NCBI GenBank assembly: GCA_016196035.1
Contig: JACPYM010000029.1
Coordinates: 124,001 to 188,000, forward strand
DNA: 64,000 nucleotides
DNA from: Acidobacteriota bacterium
Lineage (GTDB): Bacteria > Acidobacteriota > Blastocatellia > RBC074
Direction of reading: 5' to 3'
The position numbers and the translations under genes were made by a program. Shown piece after piece: positions 16,685 through 25,368 of this stretch; the first letter of the stretch is position 1; each line of letters starts with the position of its first letter. Below the pieces are notes generated by a model. It was not told the DNA's origin, ran no database searches, and worked only from the letters and a program-made list of their open reading frames with translations.

Positions 16685-17605
16685 TTGAACAACGCGACCG
16701 CCCTAGGGACGCAAGCGTTGGTGGAAGCCGACAACAGCCTCGTGTTGGGCAGCATCGCCGGTAAGAACGGTGCAACAACCAGCGTCAATGTCGGCATCGG
16801 CACGACGACGCCCGGCGAGCGACTGCACGTAGCGGGCAACGGACGGTTCATCGGCAATTTGAGCGCCAGTGGCTCCGTCGTCGTGGATCGCAACGCCACG
16901 AATGACGGCACGAACAACGGCGGCCTCTTTCCGGGTTTGGTCTTTGGCGCGGATCCCGTTTCCAGCGGCGAAGGCATCGCCAGCAAGCGCACGGCGGGTG
17001 GGAATCAATTCGGCCTGGATTTGTATACCGGCTATGCGGCGCGCCTGTCGGTCACCAGCGGCGGCAACATCGGCATCGGCACGACCGCGCCCGCCGACAA
17101 ATTGCACGTCGCGGGCGAAGCGCGCGTCAACAGTTGCGTCAAAAATTCCGGCGGCACGGCCATCGCGGGCACCTGCGCCTCTGACCGGCGCTTCAAATGC
17201 GACATCACGGCCTTTCCCAACATGCTCGATCAAGTCGCGCGCTTGCGGCCCGTCCATTTTTATTGGCGCAGTCAGGACTTTCCGCAGGAACATTTTGGCG
17301 CGGAACAGAGCTACGGCCTGATTGCGCAGGAGGCCGAAGCCGTCCTGCCCGAACTGGTCGAAACGCGCGCCGATGGTTACAAGGCGGTCAATTACAGCAA
17401 GCTGCCGCTACTGATGTTGCAGGCAGTCAAGGAACTCAAAGCAGAAAACGATGCGCTCAAACAACGGAACGCACAGCAGCAACAATTGCTCAACGCTATG
17501 CAAGAACGGCTGCAAGCGATCGAACGGGCGCTCGCGCCCAAACACAGTGCGCCACGGCGGACGGCCAGGACACGGCAACCGCTACGACACACGCCGCAGC
17601 ATTGA
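16685..17605 (+). CDS. Second S74 fibre protein, C-terminal part (downstream of the frameshift)
   Basis: Continuation of the gene starting at 15141, in the other frame; the open frame actually reaches back to 16400 without a stop. Between 16400 and 16680 it encodes YadA-head-like units (NSFFGAxAGxxNTTGxxNS), a pattern of trimeric surface adhesins. Then come GIGTTTPGERLHVAG repeats and, from about 17180, an S74 chaperone domain (SDRRFKCDITAFPNML, YGLIAQEAEAVLPELVE, VNYSKLPLLMLQAVKEL) with a coiled-coil tail. The ATG at 16685 is not a plausible natural start, lacking a signal peptide. The intact product would be about 821 residues. Confidence 0.75.
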   Translation: MNNATALGTQALVEADNSLVLGSIAGKNGATTSVNVGIGTTTPGERLHVAGNGRFIGNLSASGSVVVDRNATNDGTNNGGLFPGLVFGADPVSSGEGIASKRTAGGNQFGLDLYTGYAARLSVTSGGNIGIGTTAPADKLHVAGEARVNSCVKNSGGTAIAGTCASDRRFKCDITAFPNMLDQVARLRPVHFYWRSQDFPQEHFGAEQSYGLIAQEAEAVLPELVETRADGYKAVNYSKLPLLMLQAVKELKAENDALKQRNAQQQQLLNAMQERLQAIERALAPKHSAPRRTARTRQPLRHTPQH

Positions 17606-17698
17606 TTTGGCAGGAGCCGGAGGGCGTATCTCCGGCAATGTAGCTTCATTGAGGGCGCGCGGCGCGTACCTCTCTCAGTTAACCGGGAGAACCGTGTT

Positions 17699-19819
17699 AT
17701 GAAATACCCCGCTAATCGCAGCTATGTACTCTGGCTGTGTCTGTTGCTTACGTTGGGCGCGCTGACAATCCAGGCGCGGTATGGTGTGCCGTTGCGGTGG
17801 GTGCAGCAGCCTGCCCCGCCGGTTCCCGCGTCTGCCCCTGTGGCGCAACCCACGCACCCGGCCCGCAGCGCCAAACCCGTGCTGGCGGCAGCGCCCGTGC
17901 AATCTGGCGGCACGTACAACATCACACCCTCCGTCATCGCGGGCGGCGGCGCACGCAGCAGCGGCGGTTCAAATGTGGCTGAAGGCACTCTTGGACAAGG
18001 GCTGACCGGGCAATCGAGCGGCGGCACGTATGCCCTTGAAGGAGGCTTCTGGCCGGGCGCGGGGGTGCAGGGGCAAGCGCCAACCTTCATACCGGCAGCA
18101 GCCCTTTCGCGGCAACAAGGCTCCCCCGCAGGCGCGGCAGTGACGGTTGGCACGGTGAGCGATCAGCAAGTTCCGGCGGGCAATCTGACCGTCACACAAA
18201 TCGCAGGCGGCACCGCCACCGGCATCAATGTCACGAACATCGTCAACACCAACGGCACGATCACCGCACAGATCAGTGCTGCGTGCGGCGCGACGGCTGG
18301 CACCATACGTTTTCAAGTGTCGAATGGCAGTCTGACTGGCACAGGCGATCTGCCAATCAACGTCACTGCCAACACGCCGCCGACACTGACATACGCGAAT
18401 GCCAGTGTGAACACCGGCGGCGTGACGACGGTTAACCCGGCCACGGGGCCTAGCGACAACGGCACCCTCAACAGCATCGCACTGCAATCGCAAGGCACTT
18501 ATACCGGCACGATCAGCGTCAATAATGCGACTGGTGTCGTGAGCATCAGTAACGCCGCGCCTGTGGGCACGCATACGATCACTACCCGCGCGACCGACAA
18601 TTGTGGCGCGCTCACGGACACGAGCTTCATGCTGACCATCAATGCAGGCTGTCCGGCGATCACCGTCAATCCGGTCACGCTGTCCAGCGGGACGGCGGGC
18701 GTCGTGTATCAACAGATGCTTACGCAAACCGGCGGCGTGGGGCAAATCAACTGGAGCATCAGCGCGGGCAACTTGCCGCCGGGCTGGTCACTGAACGCGG
18801 CGACCGGGCAATTAGGAGGCTTGGCGGTTATCATTGGCGTGTACAACTTCACCGCACGCGCAACCGACACAAATAGCTGTCAGGGCACGCGCACATACAC
18901 GGTGCAGATTAAGCCCAAAGCCAAAGCCGACTTCGACGGCGATGGCAAAACCGATCTGAGCATCTTCAGTCCCACTGCCGCGCCGCCCTTCCCGAACTGG
19001 AGCGTCATCAACAGCGGCAACAACGCGACCGTCACCCAGCAATGGGGCGCGGGCTATGCGCCATATTTCGATGACATCGTGCCCGGTGATTACGACGGTG
19101 ATGGCAAAGCCGATCACGCCATCTGGCGCGGGGCGGATTCGCTCTGGTACATCCGCAGGAGCAGCGATGGGCAGCCTTTCGTGCAACTCTGGGGTGCGAA
19201 CTACGCGCCGTATTTCGACATCCCGACGCCGGGTGATTACGATGGCGATGGCAAGACCGACATCGGCGTCTTCCGGCGCAGCGGCACCTGGTTCGTGCGG
19301 CGCAGCAGCGATGGGCAGAACATGATCGTCACGCACGGGCAGCAGGACGACATTCCGGTGCCAGCGGATTACGACGGTGATGGCAAGACCGACCTGGCCA
19401 TCTTCCGACCCGGTGCGATTGCGCCCGCGCCGAATTGGATCATCCTGAATAGTTCGACCAACACCATCACGAGCATTCAGTGGGGTGCAGGCTACGCGCC
19501 ATATTTCGACACGCCGGTGCCCGCCGATTATGATGGCGACGGCAAAGCGGACTTGGCGATTTGGCGCGGGGCGGATTCCATCTGGTACATCCGCAAGAGC
19601 AGCGATGGGCAAGCCATCCTGCAATTCTGGGGCGCGAACTATGCGCCATACTTCGATATTCCGACGCCGGGTGATTATGACGGCGACGGCAAGGCGGACA
19701 TTGCGGTGTGGCGGCGCTCCGGGACGTGGTTCGTCAAGCGCAGCACAGACGGTTCGTTCCTGATCCAAAACCAGGGACAAAGCGGCGATGTGCCGGTGCC
19801 GGCGTTTGGCGTGCGTTGA
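17699..19819 (+). CDS. Secreted protein with putative-Ig domain and six FG-GAP/VCBS repeats
   Basis: A 706-residue exported protein. A hydrophobic segment (LWLCLLLTLGALTI) near the N-terminus acts as signal or anchor. Residues around 65-120 carry a motif often seen in such proteins (ITPSVIAGGGARSSGGSN...GGFWPG). Cadherin/Ig-like modules follow, with a putative-Ig domain (LPPGWSLNAATGQLGG). From about residue 410 there are six calcium-binding loops of the form DYDGDGK(T/A)D spaced roughly 47-60 residues apart. Alternate units are more alike (GAGYAPYF / GANYAPYFDIPTPG), so the array grew by duplicating larger blocks. Likely a cell-surface, Ca2+-stabilised beta-propeller-like protein. Repeats are also near-identical in DNA. 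CGGGAGA precedes the ATG. Confidence 0.88.
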   Translation: MKYPANRSYVLWLCLLLTLGALTIQARYGVPLRWVQQPAPPVPASAPVAQPTHPARSAKPVLAAAPVQSGGTYNITPSVIAGGGARSSGGSNVAEGTLGQGLTGQSSGGTYALEGGFWPGAGVQGQAPTFIPAAALSRQQGSPAGAAVTVGTVSDQQVPAGNLTVTQIAGGTATGINVTNIVNTNGTITAQISAACGATAGTIRFQVSNGSLTGTGDLPINVTANTPPTLTYANASVNTGGVTTVNPATGPSDNGTLNSIALQSQGTYTGTISVNNATGVVSISNAAPVGTHTITTRATDNCGALTDTSFMLTINAGCPAITVNPVTLSSGTAGVVYQQMLTQTGGVGQINWSISAGNLPPGWSLNAATGQLGGLAVIIGVYNFTARATDTNSCQGTRTYTVQIKPKAKADFDGDGKTDLSIFSPTAAPPFPNWSVINSGNNATVTQQWGAGYAPYFDDIVPGDYDGDGKADHAIWRGADSLWYIRRSSDGQPFVQLWGANYAPYFDIPTPGDYDGDGKTDIGVFRRSGTWFVRRSSDGQNMIVTHGQQDDIPVPADYDGDGKTDLAIFRPGAIAPAPNWIILNSSTNTITSIQWGAGYAPYFDTPVPADYDGDGKADLAIWRGADSIWYIRKSSDGQAILQFWGANYAPYFDIPTPGDYDGDGKADIAVWRRSGTWFVKRSTDGSFLIQNQGQSGDVPVPAFGVR

Positions 19820-20285
19820 GATCGTCTGGAAAGTTCGAGGAAGCTTGCGAGGTTAGCAAAAGCTGGGGAAGACGATCCTTGGCAGCCTGGTTGGCTTTGC
19901 CAGACAAATCAGAATTTTTCCGGACTCTTTACGACTACGAGCGGGGCAGTGTATTGCGTAACGGGTTGAAGCACTGCCTCTGGCCGCCCTGTTTACGGGC
20001 GAATTGCGCGCATGAGGTGGAATTGCTGGTTGAGTATCGTTTCAGATGGCGCGCGACGGCAGGTATAACTCCTTTCTTAATCATTGCCTCACCAAAGCAT
20101 CACCAAAGCATCACCAAAAGCTCATGCCGCGCTGCGGCGCGCCTTGTAGACTGCGTGGCGTCAGAGATAAGCAGAGATTTTAACGGTTGTGACGACGCAG
20201 ACTCCATTCGCTGGAGCTTGCTCGGCATAAGCTAACCCAGTCAACCGAAACCAGGTCTAATACAAGCAAGAGAAAAGGAGACGCT
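19820..20285. other. 466-base intergenic stretch
   Basis: No intact gene was recognised. It holds a minus-strand gene remnant at 19935-20045 (separate entry), short direct repeats of CACCAAAGCAT around 20089-20120, and the AAGGAG ribosome binding site (20275-20280) of the next gene. Confidence 0.7.
19935..20045 (-). pseudogene. Degraded C-terminal copy of the NTF2-like gene at 22876
   Basis: Read on the minus strand, the stretch ends KQGGQRQCFNPLRNTLPRS and a TAG at 19935-19937. The intact gene at 22876-23439 ends KQKGQWQSFNAPRNALPRP. Upstream the relic also keeps NQQFHLMRA, matching SQQFQLTRA, but in a different frame, so a frameshift separates the two pieces. Nothing further upstream matches. 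Protein-level similarity in order and at the same C-terminal end makes a relic of a duplicated gene much more likely than chance. Confidence 0.6.
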
Positions 20286-22442
20286 TTGACGAGAAACAAA
20301 CGCCATTCACATCCATATTTTTTTGGCACCACGTTGCTGCGCGGCGGATTATTGGCCGCGCTGCTGGTTAGTCTGTTGGCAGGCATCGGCCAAACGCCCT
20401 GGCACGCGGCGGCGCAACAAAACGAGCGGCAGGCAATGGCTGAAATGGGCGGGCCTGTCCTGCGCCTGGAACAGCCGCAAAATCTGGCCGAAACGACCGA
20501 AGAGCAAAAACCAGCGAACGGGCTGCAAAACTTAATGATGGCTGGGAGCTTTTTGGTGGATCGGCTGACCGACAACAATCCGGGTGGCGGCGGCGAAGGT
20601 GCCGGGTTTGTGGGAGATTTGCGGTTCTGTCTCACGCAATCCAATGCGTTGGGCGGTAACAATACGATTGATTTTAGCGTGGCGGGCACTATCAATTTGG
20701 CGGGTGAATTGCCCTTGCTTAATAACAACGTGACGATCAACGGGCCGGGCGCGAGTGTCTTGACGGTGCGGCGGAATAGCGGCGGCGATTACCGCATCTT
20801 TACGATCAATTTCAACCGCGTGGTTACGATCTCCGGGCTGACCATCACCAAAGGGCGCGTTTTGCCAAACGGCTTTACCGGCGGCGGCGGTTTCTTCGTG
20901 AATTCGGGGGCGACGCTGAATCTGTCAAACAGCGTTGTGACCGACAACGAAGGCTATTCATTTGGCGGCGGCATCCTGTCGTTTGGCGCGTTGAACATCA
21001 ACAACTGCACCATCTCTTTTAACAAGGCGGGCAACGGCGGTGGGTTTTATATTCTCTTCACGACCGCGAACATCACGAACAGCACGGTCAATAACAATAT
21101 GACCGACTTTCAGGCGGGCGTCGGCATTCAGGATTCGATTGTCACGCTGACCAATTGCACCATCAGCAACAACAGCGCGACGACGGGCGGCAACGGCGTG
21201 GTGAGCCGCGCGACTTCCACAACGGCTGCCACAACGCTGACCAATTGCACGGTGGCCAACAACAGCGGGCCTGGCGCGGCGCTGTGGGCCATCAAATTCG
21301 CGGCGGCCACGGCGGCCAGCCTGAGCGTCAAAAATACACTGGCCTCTGCCAATAGCCCGGCGAATTTCGCCAACAGCGGCGGCATACTGGCCTCGCTCGG
21401 CCACAACTTGGATACGGATGGGACAAGCGGATTTGCGAACGGTCTCAACGGCAATATCGTTGGTTCTATGGGCGCGCCGATCAATGCGCAACTCGCTCCG
21501 CTCGCCAACAACGGCGGCCCGGCGCAAACGCGCGCGTTATTGTGCGGCAGCCCCGCCATTGACGCGGGTGACAACAACGGCGCACCCGCCACCGATCAAC
21601 GCGGCAGCGCGCGCCCGGTGGGCGGCGCCGTGGACATCGGCGCTTACGAATCCACGCAAATCTGTTTGGGGCCGCTGACCGATGGGCAAGCGGGCGTGCC
21701 TTACAATCAAACCATTACGGTCAACGGTTGCAGTGCGCCTTACAACTTCGCTGTGGTGCAGGGCAATCTGCCTCCCGGCCTGGTGCTCAACCCCGCGACC
21801 GGCGTCGTCAGCGGCGTAGCCACCGTCGTCGGCACTTACAGCTTTACTGTTCAAGTGACGGGCAGTCTCGGTTGCACAGGCGTGCGCAGCTACACCCTGA
21901 CGATCACGTGCCCGACCGTCACAGTCAATCCGGCGAGTTTGGTCAGCGGCACGCTTGGCGCGGCTTATAACCAAACGGTCGCCGCCGCTCCGGCTGGTGG
22001 CAACTATGTCTACGCGGTGTTCGCGGGCGCGCTGCCGCCGGGCTTGTCGCTGAATAGCGGGACGGGCGTAATCAGTGGCACGCCCGCAATGACGGGGCAA
22101 TTCGGTTTCGTGATTCAGGCGGCAGGGTTTGGCGCTTGCCCCGGCACGGCCAGCTATACGCTGACCATCGCCGGTCAGGCTTGTCAGCCGATCACGCTGT
22201 CAGCCTTGGCGAATGGAACAGCGGGACAGTTCTATTACGGGAATGTGATGGCCCAGCCCGCCGGCAGTTATACCTATGCGGTGACAAACGGCGCGTTGCC
22301 GCTGGGCCTGGTGTTACAGAGTATGACGGGGGCCGTGTATGGAACGCCCGCGCCAGCCGGCGCCTATAACTTCACGATCAGCGCCACCAACGCGAGCGGC
22401 TGCACCGGCAGCAAGGTTTACAGCCTGACCATCGCGCCGTAA
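20286..22442 (+). CDS. Secreted beta-helix protein (choice-of-anchor Q type) with putative-Ig repeats
   Basis: A 718-residue exported protein. The signal peptide is TLLRGGLLAALLVSLLAGIG, cleaved near HAAAQ. Residues about 90-340 form a right-handed parallel beta-helix (NTIDFSVAGTINLAGELPLL, ITINGP-like turns, LTNCTISNNSA ladders). A choice-of-anchor-Q-type region follows (LAPLANNGGPAQT, GSPAIDAGDNN, VDIGAYES). Residues about 460-718 are three putative-Ig domains, each with LPPGLVLNPATGVVSG or a variant. The start is a TTG at 20286, chosen because AAAAGGAG lies directly upstream and no ATG fits. Probably a large surface or secreted adhesin-like protein; no enzymatic motif was seen. Confidence 0.86.
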   Translation: MTRNKRHSHPYFFGTTLLRGGLLAALLVSLLAGIGQTPWHAAAQQNERQAMAEMGGPVLRLEQPQNLAETTEEQKPANGLQNLMMAGSFLVDRLTDNNPGGGGEGAGFVGDLRFCLTQSNALGGNNTIDFSVAGTINLAGELPLLNNNVTINGPGASVLTVRRNSGGDYRIFTINFNRVVTISGLTITKGRVLPNGFTGGGGFFVNSGATLNLSNSVVTDNEGYSFGGGILSFGALNINNCTISFNKAGNGGGFYILFTTANITNSTVNNNMTDFQAGVGIQDSIVTLTNCTISNNSATTGGNGVVSRATSTTAATTLTNCTVANNSGPGAALWAIKFAAATAASLSVKNTLASANSPANFANSGGILASLGHNLDTDGTSGFANGLNGNIVGSMGAPINAQLAPLANNGGPAQTRALLCGSPAIDAGDNNGAPATDQRGSARPVGGAVDIGAYESTQICLGPLTDGQAGVPYNQTITVNGCSAPYNFAVVQGNLPPGLVLNPATGVVSGVATVVGTYSFTVQVTGSLGCTGVRSYTLTITCPTVTVNPASLVSGTLGAAYNQTVAAAPAGGNYVYAVFAGALPPGLSLNSGTGVISGTPAMTGQFGFVIQAAGFGACPGTASYTLTIAGQACQPITLSALANGTAGQFYYGNVMAQPAGSYTYAVTNGALPLGLVLQSMTGAVYGTPAPAGAYNFTISATNASGCTGSKVYSLTIAP

Positions 22443-22464
22443 ACCGCGCCCAGCGTGCGCCTCA

Positions 22465-22515
22465 ACCAAGAACCCCAGCGAGAATGACCGCTCTTCTCGC
22501 TGGGGTTCTTGGTTT
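22465..22515 (+). terminator. Hairpin terminator after the beta-helix gene
   Basis: A perfect 21-bp inverted repeat (22465-22485 with 22495-22515) and a 9-base loop, 24 bases after the stop codon. The descending arm is followed by TATAGA rather than a clean T tract, so rho-independent termination is plausible but not certain. Confidence 0.7.
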
Positions 22516-22563
22516 ATAGAAGAGACACGCCCGGCGCGACTGACTTGGCGGGGGTGTTTAAGG

Positions 22564-22871
22564 CTTGTCATTACCCAAATCTTTGCGCGATTTCAGCCCG
22601 CGAAGGCGGGCGGCAGCATAAAGCCTGGGGTGAAGGCGCAGCCGGAACCCCAGGAAAGCGTCAAGTTGAATAACAAGCCCGCGAACGCGGGCGGCAGACG
22701 TTCGCTGGCGACCCCTAATCTGCCGCCCGCGTTCGCGGGCTTGGCGCATAATCGCCAATGTTCCCAGGGTTCCGCGCGCCACGCGCTGCACCCTGGGCTT
22801 TATGCTGCCGCCCGCCTTCGCGGGCTAAAAACCAAGCCCGCGTTTGGTGCAAAGATTTGGGTAATGACAAG
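22564..22871. repeat. 308-bp nested inverted-repeat element
   Basis: Outer arms 22564-22586 and 22849-22871 are perfect 23-bp inverted copies. Inside, CAGCCCGCGAAGGCGGGCGG (22594 on) pairs with the CCGCCCGCCTTCGCGGGCT block near 22807-22826. A central pair, AAGCCCGCGAACGCGGGCGG near 22675 with its complement near 22721-22742, completes the nest. The whole stretch between the beta-helix gene and the NTF2-like gene is one folded palindrome without coding capacity, resembling a non-autonomous mobile element or a fused set of extragenic palindromes. Open frames crossing it are artefacts. Confidence 0.85.
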
Positions 22872-22875
22872 GTGT

Positions 22876-23439
22876 TTATGGCCGGGGCAGAGCATTGCGC
22901 GGGGCATTGAAGCTCTGCCATTGGCCCTTTTGTTTGAACTCGAAGCGCGCGCGCGTGAGTTGGAATTGCTGGCTGAAGGCCGGATTTTGGTTGAGGAAGA
23001 CGGCGCGTGTGCGTTCATCGGCGGTGACGATTTTCCATTGGCCGTTTTCTTTGCGCAGGTATTGCTGGGCAGTGGCGCGCCCGGCGCTAAGCACCTGCTC
23101 GTTGATGGTCAGGGGCTTTTTCAGCTTGCCGTAAATGGTCGTATCCACGACGGCAAATTCGCCGTGTTCCTGTACGCGACCGAGTTGCAGTTTCTCGATG
23201 ATCAAAAATTCGTCCAGCCGTTTGAGACTGGCGCTGAGTTGTTCGCGCGTAGTTTCCTGTTGCATCTGGCTGGGCAGCAATTCGTAAAGCTTGTCGTACT
23301 GTTGCGCTTTGAGCAGCGTGAAAAACTGTTGCACGGCGGCGCGGGGCGTGCGCCCACCTGCGTTGTTTTGTGACAGGCTGGCAACGCAAAGCAATAAAAG
23401 GATTGGCGCGGCAAACGTGAGGCGGTTGTGTCGAAGCAT
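22876..23439 (-). CDS. Secreted NTF2-like/DUF protein of unknown function
   Basis: A 187-residue protein with a signal peptide (LTFAAPILLLLCVASLSQ). The mature part (AAVQQFFTLLKAQQYDKLYELLPSQMQ, then helices and a strand segment ATAQQYLRKENGQWKIV) has the pattern of NTF2-like or DUF3887/DUF4878-type secreted domains, a small cone-shaped fold. The ATG at 23439 follows AGAGGAG at correct spacing and gives the signal peptide; a longer in-frame start exists but would overlap the GNAT gene. It lies 20 bases after the GNAT gene on the same strand. A decayed second copy exists at 19935-20045. Function unknown. Confidence 0.75.
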   Translation of the reverse strand: MLRHNRLTFAAPILLLLCVASLSQNNAGGRTPRAAVQQFFTLLKAQQYDKLYELLPSQMQQETTREQLSASLKRLDEFLIIEKLQLGRVQEHGEFAVVDTTIYGKLKKPLTINEQVLSAGRATAQQYLRKENGQWKIVTADERTRAVFLNQNPAFSQQFQLTRARFEFKQKGQWQSFNAPRNALPRP

Positions 23440-23459
23440 GGCTCCTCTTGATGAAGTGC

Positions 23460-24296
23460 TCAGGCCGCAGCTTGCGGCAGTTGCCATTTGATGCGGGTAT
23501 AGGCGATGCGAAAGCCTTGCCGTTCGGCGTTGCGTTGCGAACTGCTGCCAGGGGCGGCGCACATCATCGCTAAATCACAGCCCTGTTCGGCGGCGAACCG
23601 CAAACGGGCTTCTAACAACGCCAGTTGCGCGCCCTGCTTGCGGCCGCTGGGAATGGTGCTGGCCCCAGCCAACAGCGCCACGCCGTCGCAGAGGCATAAA
23701 GCTCCGGTGGCGATGGGTTGGCCCGCCAGTTCGGCAATGAATGAAACGCCGCCGGTACGGTTGGCCGTGACCAGCGAAAGCCCGTGCATCATGTCGGCAA
23801 ACTCTGTGTATTCGCTCCAGCCTGCGGTGGCGATGCGCGCCCACAGATCATGCTCGTCCTCAGTGATCGGCCGCACCGCAATGTTTTCATTCAGCGCCGC
23901 ATTCAATTGCGCGCCGCGTTCCAGCGCACGAAACATCACGCTGGTGAATTCAAACGGCTGATAGCCGCGCTCGTTCAGCAACGTGAAGGTGGTCGCCTCG
24001 GCCAAGGGACTGACTTCGTGGTGAACGGGCGCTTGGCGCGTGCAAAAGAAGGCTTCGATTTCATCCAGGGCGGCAGGCGTCACCGGTTCAAAAATGCCCA
24101 GGCCGAACGTTTGCGTGCATGGCGATTGCACGCCGTCGAACATTGCATAAGTCCCGGCGACCTTGATCCAGGTGGCGCCGCTGTCGGGAAAGACGCGCGC
24201 GCGGGCTTCGACAAAATCGGCATTGCTTTGCCCTTCGGTTTTTTCCAAACGGCGCGCCAGCAACAAATCGGCAAACAGCGCGGGTGATTCAATCAT
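23460..24296 (-). CDS. GNAT-family N-acetyltransferase
   Basis: A 278-residue protein whose C-terminal 130 residues fit the GNAT fold: VSFIAELAGQPIATGALCL (strand pair), then the acetyl-CoA loop region GASTIPSGRKQGAQLALLEARL (R/Q-x-x-G-x form SGRKQGA) and a final QRQGF-like NAERQGFRIAYTRIKW. The N-terminal half (residues 1-140) is likely a second, divergent GNAT-like unit. The acceptor is unknown. It is followed closely by the secreted NTF2-like gene on the same strand and is preceded by a repeat-containing gap. Confidence 0.85.
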   Translation of the reverse strand: MIESPALFADLLLARRLEKTEGQSNADFVEARARVFPDSGATWIKVAGTYAMFDGVQSPCTQTFGLGIFEPVTPAALDEIEAFFCTRQAPVHHEVSPLAEATTFTLLNERGYQPFEFTSVMFRALERGAQLNAALNENIAVRPITEDEHDLWARIATAGWSEYTEFADMMHGLSLVTANRTGGVSFIAELAGQPIATGALCLCDGVALLAGASTIPSGRKQGAQLALLEARLRFAAEQGCDLAMMCAAPGSSSQRNAERQGFRIAYTRIKWQLPQAAA

Positions 24297-24457
24297 TGCT
24301 TTGCTCTCTTCTTATGCGGGAATTGGGCCGTCATCTTGTAGCAGCAAATTGAAGCGCGGCGCAACCGGACAAATCAATTCATAACGACGGGCAAAAAGCG
24401 AAGACGGCGCTTTAGCTCAAATTTTTACTACGGCATAGGAGAAAACCGCGCAGCCAG

Positions 24458-24546
24458 ACAGTACCGCGCGCGTGAGCCAGCGGCGCGTCAATCTTGCGCA
24501 TTGGTTGAACTGCCAAAGCTCCGCTGGCGCACGCGCGCGGTACTGT
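24458..24546. repeat. Palindromic repeat, family A, first copy
   Basis: Arms 24458-24482 and 24522-24546 are 25-bp inverted copies with one mismatch, sharing GTACCGCGCGCGTGAGC with the element at 35702-35864. The loop holds 39 unrelated bases. The conserved ends and variable interior mark a dispersed extragenic repeat family. Confidence 0.85.
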
Positions 24547-24553
24547 CCCAACG

Positions 24554-24640
24554 TCAACTGACTTTCGTAAACGCAACTGCAAACCGCTCTAGCGCCGCGT
24601 TGTCGGCGTCAGTGGCCGTCTCGATAATAAATTGCTCCAT
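24554..24640 (-). pseudogene. Possible C-terminal gene fragment (28 codons)
   Basis: On the minus strand the frame reads MEQFIIETATDADNAALERF and ends TKVS with TGA at 24554-24556. The pattern resembles the end of glycine dehydrogenase subunit 2 (MIEPTETESKETLDRF form), so this may be the tail of a deleted gcvPB-like gene, cut at the hairpin 24658-24690. The match is short and imperfect; a chance frame cannot be excluded. Confidence 0.25.
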
Positions 24641-24772
24641 ACGCTCTCCGCTGATACGCGCGGCAGTGGCGGGCTGCGCCGCTGCCGCGCAAGTTTTGTA
24701 TTCTGCTGGGAAAGCGCGAAACCCCGGTCGAAATGCTCATGCGCGAACGGTGGCCGCGAAAAATCTCTGCGC

Positions 24773-25213
24773 TCAACACCCCGTCGAACCGAAGCCGCCC
24801 GCCCCGCGCGTAGTTTCATCCAACTCATTCGCCCATTCATAAGCACAGGGCGCGGCGCGTTCGATGATGAGTTGGGCGATGCGTTCGCCCGCCGCCGCCG
24901 TGAACGGCTGGTCGCCAAGGTTGATCAGCAAGACCAGCACTTCGCCGCGATAATCGGCGTCAATGATGCCGGCCAGCGTGTCAATGCCGTGCTTCGCCGC
25001 CCAGCCCGAACGCGGCGCGACGCGTCCGTAATACCCCGGCGGAATGGCCAGCGCGAGGCCGGTCGGCACGGCTTTGCGCGCGCCTGGTTGCAGCGTGAAG
25101 GCTTCGACGCAGTGCAAATCCGCGCCCGCCGCGAAAGCGGAACCACGCCGCGGCAATTGTGCGGCGGGATGAAGTTGTTTGACCCGAAGTGTGAAGTTGT
25201 CTTGTGCAGTCAT
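24773..25213 (-). CDS. dut: dUTP diphosphatase (dUTPase)
   Basis: Hydrolyses dUTP to dUMP and pyrophosphate, keeping uracil out of DNA and feeding thymidylate synthesis. The 146-residue product has the trimeric dUTPase motifs in order: SAFAAGADLHC (motif 1), GRVAPRSGWA (motif 2), GIIDADYRGE (motif 3), ERIAQLII (motif 4) and GAGGFGSTG (motif 5, glycine-rich C-terminus). The ATG at 25213 (MTAQDNFTLRVK) gives normal length; a start 36 bases upstream would add a nonconserved stretch. Confidence 0.95.
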   Translation of the reverse strand: MTAQDNFTLRVKQLHPAAQLPRRGSAFAAGADLHCVEAFTLQPGARKAVPTGLALAIPPGYYGRVAPRSGWAAKHGIDTLAGIIDADYRGEVLVLLINLGDQPFTAAAGERIAQLIIERAAPCAYEWANELDETTRGAGGFGSTGC

Positions 25214-25243
25214 AGCATTTGCCAAAATAACGTGGCGGCGAAG

Positions 25244-25304
25244 GTCCACGGAGTCACAGAGAGAACAGGTAACTGGCTCTGTGTCTCGGCGCCTCTATGG
25301 TAAG
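25244..25304. repeat. Partial copy of repeat family B
   Basis: CCACGGAGTCACAGAG (from 25246) and CTCTGTGTCTCGGCGCCTCT (from 25277) form the two arms of the CCACAGAGGCAC/GTGCCTCTGTGG element found complete at 31613, 34636 and 61052. The left arm has lost part of its outer end, so this is a decayed copy. Confidence 0.6.
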
Positions 25305-25368
25305 CTTCCTCGCCTATGTATGGGCCTAGGTTGATTGAAATTGCGCTAAACAACAAGGAGAGAAATGT

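Larger units (their letters stand above)
24297..24772. other. 476-base intergenic stretch rich in hairpins
   Basis: Between the GNAT and dut genes. It contains the palindromic repeat 24458-24546, a short remnant-like frame 24554-24640 on the minus strand, and a strong hairpin 24658-24690 (GCGCGGCAGTGGCG with CGCCGCTGCCGCGC, one G-T pair) that may end dut transcription. No intact gene is seen. Confidence 0.7.

Noticed and set aside
22630-23373. 247-codon plus-strand frame
   Set aside because: Runs through the nested palindrome and lies opposite the NTF2-like gene with signal peptide and ribosome binding site.
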